Below are positions 55,473 to 63,853 of a stretch of DNA of 64,000 bases, piece after piece. A model generated the notes under the pieces. That model worked only from the letters and a program-made list of their open reading frames with translations, had not been told where the DNA came from and made no database searches. Made by a program: the position numbers and the translations under genes. Origin of the DNA: Billgrantia saliphila (GTDB taxonomy: Bacteria; Pseudomonadota; Gammaproteobacteria; Pseudomonadales; Halomonadaceae); contig NZ_PJRN01000002.1 in assembly GCF_002930105.1 (NCBI RefSeq), forward strand, positions 300,340 to 364,339, in the 5' to 3' direction. The stretch's first letter is position 1, and every line of letters begins with the position of its first letter.

Positions 55473-57157
55473 GAGAGGTCACCCCGCTTGAGTTCCTCCA
55501 CCGCATGGTCCACCGCACGAGCGGTGAGGGCCATATAGGTCAGGGACGGATTGACGCAGGAAGACGACGTCATGCAGGCGCCATCGGTGACGAAGACATT
55601 GGGGGCATCCCACACCTGGTTGTAGCCGTTGAGCACCGAGGTCGCCGGGTCGCGTCCCATGCGCGCGGTACCCATCTCGTGAATGCCCATGCCGGGGGCG
55701 TAATCCTCCTCCTCGCCCTTGACGTTTCGCACCCCGGCGGCTTCGAGCAGGTCGACGGCGTCCTGGACCATGTCCGTGCGCATGTCGCGCTCGTTCTGCT
55801 TGAGCTCCACGCTGATGGCGAGCACCGGCAGGCCCCACTTGTCGCGCACGCCATGGTCGAGAGCGATGCGGTTCTCGTGATAGGGCAGCATTTCGCCGAA
55901 GCCGGTCATGCCGATGGTCCAGCCACCCGGCTGGCTGAGGGCCTGCTTGAGTTCGGCACCGATATTGAGCTCGGCGATCTCGCGATCCCAGCCCAGGCGG
56001 CTCGCCGCACCCTGGTAGCCGAAGCCGCGCACATAGTCCCGCCGCTCGTCGCCCACGTTGCGGAAGCGGGGAATGTAGAAGCCGGCGGGGCGCCGCCCGA
56101 AGTAGTACTTGTCGAGATACCCCTCCACGTCGCCGCTGGCACCGCAGCGAAAGTGATGGTCCATCACGTTGTGGCCCAGTTCGCCGCTGCTGCTGCCCAG
56201 GCCGCCCTCCCAGACGTCGGTCGCGGAGTTCATCAGTATCCATGTGGAGTTGAACGCCGACGCGTTCAGGAACACCACGTCGGCGGTGTATTCGTAGGTC
56301 TGGTGGTTTTCGGCGTCAATCACTTCGACGCCGCGGGCCCGCTTGCGATCCTTGTCGTACAGCACCTGGCTGACGATGGAGAACGGCCGCAGGGTCAGGT
56401 TGCCCGTCTTCATCGCCGCCGGCAGCGTGGCCGACTGGGTGCTGAAGTAGGCGCCGTAGGGACAGCCCAACCAGCACTTGTTGCGATACTGGCAGTCGAC
56501 CCGGTTTTGTTCGGGCTTCGGCTGGGTGATGTTGGCCACCCGGCTGTGGATCAGGCGGCGCTGGCCGTCGAACGCCCTTTCGATACGCCTGGCGACGTCC
56601 TTCTCCACGCAGTTGAGCTCGATGGGTGGCAGGAACTGGCCATCGGGCAGGATATCCAACCCTTCGCGCGTCCCGGCGATACCGGCGAAGCGCTCGACAT
56701 AGTCGTACCAGGGGGCCAGGTCCTCATAGCGAATGGGCCAGTCGACGGCGATCCCCTCGCGCTGATTGGCCTCGAAGTCCGTGGGGCTGAGCCGATAGCT
56801 CTGACGCCCCCACATCAGCGAACGACCACCGACGTGATAGCCGCGAAACCAATCGAAACGCTTTTCCTCGACGTAGGGATGCGCCTGTTCATCGGCCCAG
56901 AGTCCTAGGGTCGATTCGTTCAACGCATAGTCGCGCTTCAATACCGGGAATTTTTCCTGCATCTCCTGGGTGGCGTGGTCACGGTGCGGGTAGTCCCAGG
57001 CCTCCTTGTCCGCGTTGTGGTAATCCTTGACGTGCTCGATGTTGCGGCCTCGCTCCAGCAGCAGGACCTTGAGCCCTTTCTCGGTCAATTCCTTGGCGGC
57101 CCAGCCGCCACTAATGCCTGAGCCAACCACGATGGCGTCGTAGTGATTGTTAGCCAT
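55469..57157 (-). CDS. GMC-family FAD oxidoreductase, glucoside-3-dehydrogenase-like catalytic subunit
   Basis: This 562-residue flavoprotein has the FAD motif VVGSGISGGWAAKEL (10-24), WFRGYHVGGRSLMWGRQ, a cysteine group DCQYRNKCWLGCPYG as in LacA/gluconate-dehydrogenase relatives with an iron-sulfur cluster, and the C-terminal HEMGTARMG and CVNPSLTYMAL motifs. It lacks a signal peptide, so it probably travels with the Tat-signal small subunit encoded next. It would oxidise a sugar or glycoside at C3. No cytochrome c subunit is adjacent. Confidence 0.9.
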   Translation of the reverse strand: MANNHYDAIVVGSGISGGWAAKELTEKGLKVLLLERGRNIEHVKDYHNADKEAWDYPHRDHATQEMQEKFPVLKRDYALNESTLGLWADEQAHPYVEEKRFDWFRGYHVGGRSLMWGRQSYRLSPTDFEANQREGIAVDWPIRYEDLAPWYDYVERFAGIAGTREGLDILPDGQFLPPIELNCVEKDVARRIERAFDGQRRLIHSRVANITQPKPEQNRVDCQYRNKCWLGCPYGAYFSTQSATLPAAMKTGNLTLRPFSIVSQVLYDKDRKRARGVEVIDAENHQTYEYTADVVFLNASAFNSTWILMNSATDVWEGGLGSSSGELGHNVMDHHFRCGASGDVEGYLDKYYFGRRPAGFYIPRFRNVGDERRDYVRGFGYQGAASRLGWDREIAELNIGAELKQALSQPGGWTIGMTGFGEMLPYHENRIALDHGVRDKWGLPVLAISVELKQNERDMRTDMVQDAVDLLEAAGVRNVKGEEEDYAPGMGIHEMGTARMGRDPATSVLNGYNQVWDAPNVFVTDGACMTSSSCVNPSLTYMALTARAVDHAVEELKRGDLS

Positions 57158-57241
57158 GGAGTGAATACCTTTGTTGTGAGTCGATGCGTCGAATGGGACA
57201 GCGCGACACTTTCGGTGTGAATGCCTCATCGGATTCAATCA

Positions 57242-57321
57242 CCAGGCTTCAAACTCTTTTCGGATTCTGGCTTGTTGCCATTCGATAGCGCTATTTCATG
57301 CTTTGCGGCTCTGAAGCCTGG
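57242..57321 (-). repeat. Inverted repeat between the isomerase and GMC genes
   Basis: CCAGGCTTCA (57242-57251) and TGAAGCCTGG (57312-57321) are perfect complements 60 bases apart in the 188-bp gap. They could pair in the RNA to form a long-range stem. Significance is unclear. Confidence 0.3.
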
Positions 57322-57345
57322 CTACCGTTTTTGAGTTGGGGCAGC

Positions 57346-58224
57346 TCAATCACCTTGGAGTGACGAGAGCTCGTCGCGCAGAAAGTCGTGGCCTTCGGCG
57401 ATGACGGCTTCGGCATCGAGAGGCATGTCGTGCTCGATGATGTACCACTCCACACCCGCTCGATCGATGGCCGGCAGCAGCGTGTCCCACTCCAGTACGC
57501 CCTGGCCCAGCGTCGCGAATCCGGCCTCTTCCTCGGCAGTGCCTTGGGGCGCATTGTCTTTGGCGTGCACGGCGAACAGGCGATCGTCCAGTCGCGTTAC
57601 GTACTCGGCAGGATCCAGGCCGCCGCGGGCGACCCAGGCGACGTCCAGCTCCACCAACAGCTCGGGCCCGGCGGCATCGAGCATGTGCTCGAGCGCCGTC
57701 TTGTCCTCGAAGACTTCCATTTCGAAATCGTGATTGTGGTAGGCGAGCCGGAAATCTTCGTCTCTCAACCGGGAGGCGATGTCGCCGAGCTCGCGCCCCA
57801 ACGCCTGCCATCCCTCGGCATCGGTGGGGCGCGCCTGCTCATCGAGATATGGCAAGGTCAGCGTGTCATTGCCGACCGCTCGATTGAAGGCAACCGTCTC
57901 GTCCAGACGATGCCTCAAGTCGTCCAGCGGCACGTGGCTCGATACCACCTCCAGTTCATTGGCTTCGAGCAAGGCGTCGAGCTCCTCTGCGGTCACGTCC
58001 TGGGTACCTACGGTCTCGATGGCCTGAATGCCCGATCGTCTTACCGCGGCCAACTGCTCCTCCAGTTCGCCGAAATCACGCAGCGTGTACATCTGGGCGG
58101 CAATCGGAAACTCCGTCGCATTCTCCTGCGCCAAGCCGGCCTGACTCATGCCAGCGATCGTCATGATTCCTGCCACCGTCATGCCGGGGAGTTTCCACCG
58201 GGGAGGGCTAGAGGGGATATCCAT
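57346..58224 (-). CDS. Exported sugar phosphate isomerase/epimerase-like TIM barrel
   Basis: This 292-residue protein has a signal peptide (WKLPGMTVAGIMTIAGMSQAGLAQ). The TIM barrel contains ETVGTQ, LAYHNHDFEMEV, ELLVELDVAWVARGG, AVHAKDN and YIIEHDMP, giving a Glu/Asp/His/Glu-like metal set. Export of an isomerase-fold enzyme indicates action on periplasmic sugar, probably the 3-keto product of the GMC enzyme. It heads the minus-strand operon and has a LacI-type operator 135 bp upstream. ATG 58224 is favoured by AAGAG spacing; ATG 58230 is an alternative. Confidence 0.85.
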   Translation of the reverse strand: MDIPSSPPRWKLPGMTVAGIMTIAGMSQAGLAQENATEFPIAAQMYTLRDFGELEEQLAAVRRSGIQAIETVGTQDVTAEELDALLEANELEVVSSHVPLDDLRHRLDETVAFNRAVGNDTLTLPYLDEQARPTDAEGWQALGRELGDIASRLRDEDFRLAYHNHDFEMEVFEDKTALEHMLDAAGPELLVELDVAWVARGGLDPAEYVTRLDDRLFAVHAKDNAPQGTAEEEAGFATLGQGVLEWDTLLPAIDRAGVEWYIIEHDMPLDAEAVIAEGHDFLRDELSSLQGD

Positions 58225-58358
58225 ATTCATCTCTTGTCTCGTTATGATGGATTCTGGGCTAACCGAAGATGCAGGGGCTCCTGCGGAGTGGCAGTCATGA
58301 GCTGACCACTCCGTCTCTCGATCGACAAAGGGAAACCTTTGGCTCACGATGCCCTGAA

Positions 58359-58374
58359 ATGTAATCGGTTACAT
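58359..58374. promoter_or_regulatory. LacI-type operator 2
   Basis: ATGTAATCGGTTACAT differs from operator 1 at one base of 16. It lies immediately downstream of a candidate minus-strand -10, in front of the exported-isomerase/GMC/DUF1080 operon. Confidence 0.82.
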
Positions 58375-58375
58375 T

Positions 58376-58404
58376 TTTTTAGTTCATGGCTGCGACAGCT
58401 GCAA
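58376..58404 (-). promoter_or_regulatory. Candidate promoter of the exported-isomerase operon
   Basis: On the minus strand TTGCAG (58404-58399) and TAAAAA (58381-58376) are 17 bp apart. The -35 is a poor match. The operator follows directly, the same layout as at the other LacI-controlled promoter. Confidence 0.4.
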
Positions 58405-58446
58405 GCCGGGATCGAAGAAAGAGGCGCCCTGCACTCTTCTCGCGTC

Positions 58447-58458
58447 TTAATCGATTAA
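58447..58458. promoter_or_regulatory. Palindrome TTAATCGATTAA
   Basis: This perfect 12-bp palindrome with a central CG lies in the AT-rich region, upstream of the candidate promoter. The shape suits another LacI-family or similar dimeric regulator. The binding protein is unknown. Confidence 0.35.
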
Positions 58459-58886
58459 CATAATGGCGTTAAAGAATTGATTTAAAGGCAGAGAGATTGT
58501 AACTTTTAAAGATATAGACTTTGGTATAACAATTTCAGGAGAGACAACAATAGCCTCGAATGCGGGCCTCAGGCTCCATGATCTTCAAGCGTCAAGGCGA
58601 TAAGCAGATAAGAAGAAACCGTTCTGCCTCACACGCAGGATTCGAGTGATTGAGAAATGTCAGCAAGCGCTGGGAGTGCTGCATGTTCATCACGATTGGC
58701 GATGAAAGAGCTTTCCTCCTGAAACGGAAAATCGATACCATCGACGACCAAAGCCATGCAATATGGCTTTCCATGTCATGACCGGCTTGTACGGACCCAA
58801 GGCATGCGAAGCGTCGATTCACCTGCCGTGCACATGGACTCAGCCGATACGCTCATGGGGTATGGCCACACCACAAAGGATTTGTC

Positions 58887-59744
58887 GTGCCGCTGCGTGA
58901 CCTGTTGCTGGGCCTCGTGATCGTGTTGATTTGGGCCTTGAATATCATCGTCATCAAGCTCGGCGTCGAAGAACTCCCGCCACTGCTGTTGACGACCCTG
59001 CGCTTCATGCTGGTCGCTATCCTGCTGGTGCCCTTCCATCCGGTACCCAGGCACCAGTTGCCCTTCCTGGTGCTGCTTTCGGTCACCTTCGGCACCCTGC
59101 ACTTCGCTCTGCTGTTCATCGGCCTGGGCCAGGCGGAGGCCGGTACCGGAGCGCTGCTGGTGCAGATGGGCACCCCCTTCGCTACCCTGCTGGCGGTACT
59201 CTTCCTCGGCGAAAGACTCAGCCCGCGCCGCCTGGCGGGGCTTGGGCTGTCATTCGGCGGCGTGGTGGTGCTGGCCGGCGGTCCCAGCCTGCCATCTTCG
59301 CTGCCCATGGCGTTGCTGCTGCTGAGCGCCCTGGGCTGGGCGGTTTCGCAACTACTGATCAAGAAGGGACCCAACCTCGCGCCCATGGCCCTGGCCGGCT
59401 GGGTGGCGCTGTTCGCCGTGCCTCAGGTAGCACTCGGCTCCTGGTGGTTCGAGCGCGAGCACCTGGCCGTCATGGCAGGAGCCGGCTGGTTCGGCTGGGG
59501 AGCGGTGTTCTATACCGCCGTGATGTCATCGATCGTTGCCTACGGCCTGTGGTATGGCCTGCTGCGGCGCCATCCGGTCAGCCGCCTGGCACCGCTGAGC
59601 CTGCTCGTCCCGGTCGGCGCCGTCCTGCTGGGCGTCGTGCTGCTGGGCGAGCGACTCAATTCGCACGTCCTGCTGGGCGGAGCCATGGTCATTGCCGGTG
59701 TGGGTTTGATCGTGATCCGCTTCGGGGCGCTACTGCGGCGCTGA
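58887..59744 (+). CDS. EamA/DMT-family transporter
   Basis: This 285-residue protein has ten helices in two EamA repeats (residues 3-135 and 145-280). The start GLVIVLIWALNIIVIKLGVEE and the end LGEGRLNSH-type LGERLNSHVLLGGAMVIAGVG are typical of RhaT/EamA exporters, which release amino acids or metabolites. The start codon is GTG with AAAGGA six bases upstream. It overlaps the converging DUF192 gene by 15 bp. Confidence 0.9.
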   Translation: MPLRDLLLGLVIVLIWALNIIVIKLGVEELPPLLLTTLRFMLVAILLVPFHPVPRHQLPFLVLLSVTFGTLHFALLFIGLGQAEAGTGALLVQMGTPFATLLAVLFLGERLSPRRLAGLGLSFGGVVVLAGGPSLPSSLPMALLLLSALGWAVSQLLIKKGPNLAPMALAGWVALFAVPQVALGSWWFEREHLAVMAGAGWFGWGAVFYTAVMSSIVAYGLWYGLLRRHPVSRLAPLSLLVPVGAVLLGVVLLGERLNSHVLLGGAMVIAGVGLIVIRFGALLRR

Positions 59745-60266
59745 ACCGCTGCCGCAGCCCGGCCCACGCCCCGGCCAACTGACACAGGCGCCAACCTCGA
59801 TGTCGCGCTCGGCAAAATATCCGGCGTTGACTTCCAGTGCGGCGTGATAGGCGACACCGGCCGTGGTGACGGGGCAACCGTAAGGGCTGCGCGAAGAACA
59901 GGGCTGCATGGTATTCAGCGCGGCGATGCGACCATCGGCGTCAAGAAAGGCGATGTCCAGGGGGATGCGGGTGCGGTACATCCAGAAGCCACCTTCGGCC
60001 GGCTGCACCTCATCGTAGAGAAACAGCATGCCGGCGTCGGGGGCGAGCCGGTCGCGCTCCATCAGGCCCCGCTGGCGCTCGGCTGAGGTGCGCGCCAGCT
60101 CCACTTCGAGCCGGTGGCGCTCGCCGTCGGCCTCGATGACCATCGGCACTCGATCGCGTGCGAACGGCGGCGCGGCGTCGACCTGCCACTGCCCGCCGAG
60201 CGCCGCCAGCGCCACGGCGACCAGTATGCCGTGGCGCACTCCAGAGATCGTTCGTGGCAGCCTCAT
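59730..60266 (-). CDS. DUF192 secreted protein
   Basis: This 178-residue protein has a signal peptide at residues 1-32. The DUF192 domain shows ELARTSAERQRGLMERDRL, MLFLYDEVQP, FWMYRTRIPLDIAFLDADG and LEVNAGYFAERDIEVGACV. Function is unknown. Its start overlaps the modC stop (ATGA), so it is translationally coupled to the molybdate transporter genes, an uncommon partnership. Confidence 0.88.
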   Translation of the reverse strand: MRLPRTISGVRHGILVAVALAALGGQWQVDAAPPFARDRVPMVIEADGERHRLEVELARTSAERQRGLMERDRLAPDAGMLFLYDEVQPAEGGFWMYRTRIPLDIAFLDADGRIAALNTMQPCSSRSPYGCPVTTAGVAYHAALEVNAGYFAERDIEVGACVSWPGRGPGCGSGSAPQ

Positions 60267-61429
60267 CTCGTGTCTCCCGGTGGTTCGTCGGGCAGCAGGT
60301 GGATACCGGCTGCCAGCAGCGAGACCTGCACCGCCGCACCGCGACACAGCCCGCTGCGCCTTGCCGCATGGGTGGAAATATCGAAGCGTAGGGTAGCGTC
60401 GGCATCCTCGACGGCCAGCGCCAGCGACGTCGTGCCGCCCAGCACGACCATTTCTGTGATGCGCCCGAGCACCGGGTTCTCGCGCTCACCGCGCGCGGGC
60501 CGGTCGCCGCGATGCAACACCACATCGGAGTCGGGCAGATACCAGGCGACCCGCTGCCCCGGGGTCAGCCGATCGAGCCCCTGCGCTACCTCGAGCCGCA
60601 ACGCCCCCCAGCGCAGCCAACGCGCGCCGTCCTCCTCCACGACCTGCCCGGCGAACACATTATGGCGGTCCAAGAGCCGTGCCACCTCGGCGCTGGCCGG
60701 GCGACGGAACAGGGTTTCGGCATCCCCCGTCTGTAGACTGTTACCACCATGGAGCACGCAGAGCCGGTCGGCAAGCGCCACCGCCTCGTCCAGGTCGTGG
60801 GTCACCAGCACGATGGGAATACGGATCTGCTCGCGCAGGCGCGCCAGCTCTCGCTGCAGGCGCCGCCGGGTGACCTGATCGACCGCCGAGAAGGGCTCGT
60901 CGAGCAGCAGGGCGCGCGGCTCCCGAGCGAGCGCCCGAGCCAGCGAGACCCGCTGCCGCTGGCCGCCCGAAAGCTGCCAGGGATAGCGCTCACCCAAGCC
61001 CTCGAGATGCATGCGGGCGAGCCAGCGCTCGGCACAGGCGGCGCGAGACGCCGCTGCGAGATGCCCCAGCGCGACCATGACGTTCTGGCGTGCCGTCAGG
61101 TGTGGGAACAGGGCGTAGTCCTGAAACACCATCCCCGCCCGACGTTGCTGAGGCGACAGTGCAACCTTGGCTTCGATATCGAGCCAAGTATCGTCACCAC
61201 AAGCGATACGGCCCTCGCGCGGTGTCATCAGACCGGCGATGGCGCGCAGCAACGTGGTCTTGCCGCTGCCCGAGGGACCGACCAGGGCCAGCAGTTCGCC
61301 GGCGTCGCAGTGAAAATGGGCGTCGAGCGGAATCGGCCCTGCCTGGCGCACGGTGACCTCCAGGCGCCCGGTGGCCGGCACCAGCTTGGTGCCGTCGTCG
61401 GCCGGACCGTTCGCGTTCCGCTCAGCCAC
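60263..61429 (-). CDS. modC: Molybdate/tungstate ABC transporter ATPase ModC
   Basis: This 388-residue ATPase has Walker A GPSGSGKTT, the signature LSGGQRQRVSLARAL, Walker B ALLLDEPFSAVD, and a C-terminal extension (about residues 260-388) with a mop/TOBE-like ligand-binding part. The start is most likely GTG 61429, overlapping the modB stop by eight bases. It energises molybdate uptake with ModAB. Confidence 0.88.
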   Translation of the reverse strand: MAERNANGPADDGTKLVPATGRLEVTVRQAGPIPLDAHFHCDAGELLALVGPSGSGKTTLLRAIAGLMTPREGRIACGDDTWLDIEAKVALSPQQRRAGMVFQDYALFPHLTARQNVMVALGHLAAASRAACAERWLARMHLEGLGERYPWQLSGGQRQRVSLARALAREPRALLLDEPFSAVDQVTRRRLQRELARLREQIRIPIVLVTHDLDEAVALADRLCVLHGGNSLQTGDAETLFRRPASAEVARLLDRHNVFAGQVVEEDGARWLRWGALRLEVAQGLDRLTPGQRVAWYLPDSDVVLHRGDRPARGERENPVLGRITEMVVLGGTTSLALAVEDADATLRFDISTHAARRSGLCRGAAVQVSLLAAGIHLLPDEPPGDTR

Positions 61430-62090
61430 GTCGCCACCGCCTGCGGCCCGCCAGGCCGTACACCACGCCAATGGTAACGAAGGAGACCAGAAGCAGCGTG
61501 GCCGACATGATTCCCGCGCCGCGCTCGTCGAAGGCCTGCACCCGATCGTAGATGGCGATAGCCAGGGTGCGCGTCTCACCGTCGATGGCGCCGCCGACCA
61601 TGAGAATCACGCCGAACTCGCCTAGGGTATGGGCGAAGGTCAGCGCCAGGGCCGAGATGATACCCGGCCATACCAGCGGCAACTCGATGCGCAGAAAGGT
61701 TTGCCAGGGCGACAGCCCGCTGCACCAGGCCGCCTCGCGCAGATTGGGCGGTACCGATTCGAAGGCACGCTGGATCGGCTGCACCGCGAACGGCAGGTTC
61801 GCCACCAGCGAGGCGAACAAGATGCCGCTGAAGGTGAAGTTGAGCCCCTCGCCGGTGAGACGCTGCCATAGCGCACCGACGGGGGCATCGCGCCCGAAGC
61901 TGAGCATCAGGTAGAACCCCAGCACCGTGGGTGGCAGCACCAGCGGCAGCGCCACCAGCGCCTCGCAGAGCGGCTTGCCGCGAAAATGAGCTCGCGCCAA
62001 CGCGCGCCCCAGCCACACGCCCAAGGGCACCAGCAGCAGGCAGGTCAACAGTGCCAGACGCAGCGAGACCGAGAGCGCCGTCCAATCCAT
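61422..62090 (-). CDS. modB: Molybdate ABC transporter permease ModB
   Basis: This 222-residue permease has five to six helices and the family EAA loop (REAAWCSGLSPWQTFLRIELPLVWPGI). LPLVLPPTVLGFYLML and TLGEFGVILMVGG are standard ModB segments. The start overlaps the modA stop by one base (TGATG). Confidence 0.93.
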   Translation of the reverse strand: MDWTALSVSLRLALLTCLLLVPLGVWLGRALARAHFRGKPLCEALVALPLVLPPTVLGFYLMLSFGRDAPVGALWQRLTGEGLNFTFSGILFASLVANLPFAVQPIQRAFESVPPNLREAAWCSGLSPWQTFLRIELPLVWPGIISALALTFAHTLGEFGVILMVGGAIDGETRTLAIAIYDRVQAFDERGAGIMSATLLLVSFVTIGVVYGLAGRRRWRRG

Positions 62091-62899
62091 CAGTGGCCCT
62101 CGTCTTCGACGCCCTCAACCGGCGGACGAAAGCCATAGCGGGCAAGGATCTCTCGAGCCCGGTCCTGCTGGAGCCAGACATAGAATTCCCGTGCCTCGTC
62201 ACCGGCTCCCTTCACCAGGACCATGCGCTGCACCAGCGGTGCATGCCACGCCTGCGGAATCAGCAGGTAGTCGCTGCGTTCGGCAAGCTGAGGTGCCAGC
62301 GCCAGCGACTCCGCCACCAAGCCGCCGCGGGCGTCATCGGTGAGGGCGAACTGGGCCGCCTGGGAGACGTTCTCGCCGATGATGCGCAGCGGAGCCGTCG
62401 CGTCCCACAGCCCGGCATGCGCCAGCACCTGCCGCGCCGCCATGCCGTAGGGCGCGTGCTCCGGGTTGGCCAGTGCGATACGTGCCCGTCCCTCGTCTCG
62501 TGCATGCTGCGCCACGGCCTCGCGCACGCCGGCAAGCGGGTCGTCTTCCCCGGGCAGGTCGTTACGATCGGCGCGCTGCAGCCACGCCAGCCGCCCCACG
62601 GCATAGACGCGACTCGGCCCCTCGACCCACCCCGCCGCGTCAAGCGCCTCGACGCTGGCCTCATCGGCCGACAGGAAGATATCGAAGGGCGCGCCCTGCT
62701 GAATCTGGCGGCGAAAATTGCCCGAGGCACCGTAGTTGATACGCAAGCGCTGCCCCGTCTCGGAGGTGTAGGCCGCCGCCAGTTCGGGGAAGGCAAACTG
62801 CAGCGACGAGGCGGCCGCCACGGTGGGAACGTCGGCCCATGCCGGGTTCAGCACAAGCGTCAGGCAGGCGGCCAGCGCCCAGCGGAAGAGTGTCGTCAT
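62090..62899 (-). CDS. modA: Molybdate-binding protein ModA
   Basis: This 269-residue periplasmic binding protein has a signal peptide (MTTLFRWALAACLTLVLNPA). The ModA signature AAASSLQFAFPELAAAY, then YGASGNFRRQIQQGAPFDIFLSADE, and ANPEHAPYGMAA provide oxyanion ligands (Ser/Ala backbone and Tyr). It delivers molybdate, or possibly tungstate, to ModBC. No ModE site was recognised. Confidence 0.93.
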   Translation of the reverse strand: MTTLFRWALAACLTLVLNPAWADVPTVAAASSLQFAFPELAAAYTSETGQRLRINYGASGNFRRQIQQGAPFDIFLSADEASVEALDAAGWVEGPSRVYAVGRLAWLQRADRNDLPGEDDPLAGVREAVAQHARDEGRARIALANPEHAPYGMAARQVLAHAGLWDATAPLRIIGENVSQAAQFALTDDARGGLVAESLALAPQLAERSDYLLIPQAWHAPLVQRMVLVKGAGDEAREFYVWLQQDRAREILARYGFRPPVEGVEDEGH

Positions 62900-63026
62900 C
62901 GCACGAACCGGAACAGCGAAGGTGACGGCATTGTCATGCACCGAGATCGCTCGGTAAAGCCGGCCACCCGGAACCCACGCATGACGTGATCCATGGCAGG
63001 TCCAGCGCAGTCCCAGCGAACCAGAC

Positions 63027-63761
63027 CTAGTCGGTCGCGCCCTCGCGTTGTCCGAGTATCGCCATCAGGTCGATGCGCGTCTCCCGGGTACGCAGGTCGA
63101 GCAATCCTTCGAGCGCCTGCAGGTGATCGTGTATGCATTGCCGTGCCCCCTCGGCATCGCCGCCACGCAGCCGCTCGAGCAGCGCCGGATGATCCTCGGG
63201 CAAGTAGCAGCTGGCGAGTCCCGCGCGCTTGTAGAGGGCGATGACGATGGAGGTGCGCAGGATCAGGTCGGTGAGCATGGCGCCGAGCACGCGGTTGGGG
63301 GAGTGCTCGGCGAGCAGGTGGTGAATGGCCAGCGAGTTCTCGATACGCGCCGGCTCGTCGCCGCGAGCATGGGCCTCGGCCTCCCGCGCGACCAACGTGG
63401 CGATGTCGTCCAACAGCGCGCTATCGAGCCGACCGGCCAACAGTGCGGCCACCTCCCCCTCCACCAGGCGGCGAGCGGCGAAGGTCTCGCGCGTCTCCTC
63501 GATGCTCGGTGCGCGCACCCGGGCCACCTGGTTGGGCTGCTGGCTGACGACGTGATCCGCGGCCAGGCGGGTCAGTGCCTTGCGCACCACCGAACGGCTG
63601 ACGCCGAAGATCTCGCCCAGGGCGACCTCGGGCAGGCGCGTGCCAGGCGGCAGTCGCTGCGTCAGTACGGCCGTACGCACCTTGTCGACAATGAAGCGAT
63701 CGCTGATACGGCCACCGGCACGCGTTTCGGCGGCTGCCTCCTCCTGCCAGGTACTGCTCAT
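63027..63761 (-). CDS. GntR-family regulator, FCD subfamily
   Basis: This 244-residue regulator has an N-terminal winged helix (residues 20-85: LPPGTRLPEVALGEIFGVSRSVVRKALTRL split across this region) and a C-terminal all-helical FCD domain with metal-ligand-like residues (LAIHHLLAEHS, LPEDHPALLERL, IHDHLQALEGL). GAGAGGG precedes the ATG. It lies upstream of modABC in the same direction with a 127-bp gap, but need not regulate it. FCD regulators usually sense carboxylic acids. Confidence 0.9.
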   Translation of the reverse strand: MSSTWQEEAAAETRAGGRISDRFIVDKVRTAVLTQRLPPGTRLPEVALGEIFGVSRSVVRKALTRLAADHVVSQQPNQVARVRAPSIEETRETFAARRLVEGEVAALLAGRLDSALLDDIATLVAREAEAHARGDEPARIENSLAIHHLLAEHSPNRVLGAMLTDLILRTSIVIALYKRAGLASCYLPEDHPALLERLRGGDAEGARQCIHDHLQALEGLLDLRTRETRIDLMAILGQREGATD

Positions 63762-63839
63762 GGGGTCGCCCTCTCACCTTCTGCTCATGAGCCTACCTTC
63801 GCACGTTTCCCCGATCCTGGCCACACGAAAGCGACCATC

Positions 63840-63850
63840 CTGTATACAAA
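63840..63850. promoter_or_regulatory. GntR/FCD-type operator upstream of the GntR gene
   Basis: CTGTATACAAA contains the palindrome TGTATACA (63841-63848), the half-site type bound by many FCD-subfamily GntR regulators. It lies about 80 bp upstream of the GntR start, fitting autoregulation. Confidence 0.5.
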
Positions 63851-63853
63851 GTG

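Larger units (their letters stand above)
58231..58886. other. Regulatory and AT-rich intergenic region
   Basis: This stretch of about 650 bases holds no supportable gene. It contains the LacI-type operator 2 and its promoter, and a second perfect 12-bp palindrome TTAATCGATTAA at 58447-58458. The segment 58440-58560 is markedly AT-rich for this genome. Short open frames present here lack recognisable motifs. Confidence 0.6.

Noticed and set aside
58592..58822. Possible 76-residue minus-strand gene upstream of the EamA gene
   Set aside because: No ribosome-binding site, no conserved features, and it lies in an AT-rich non-coding region.
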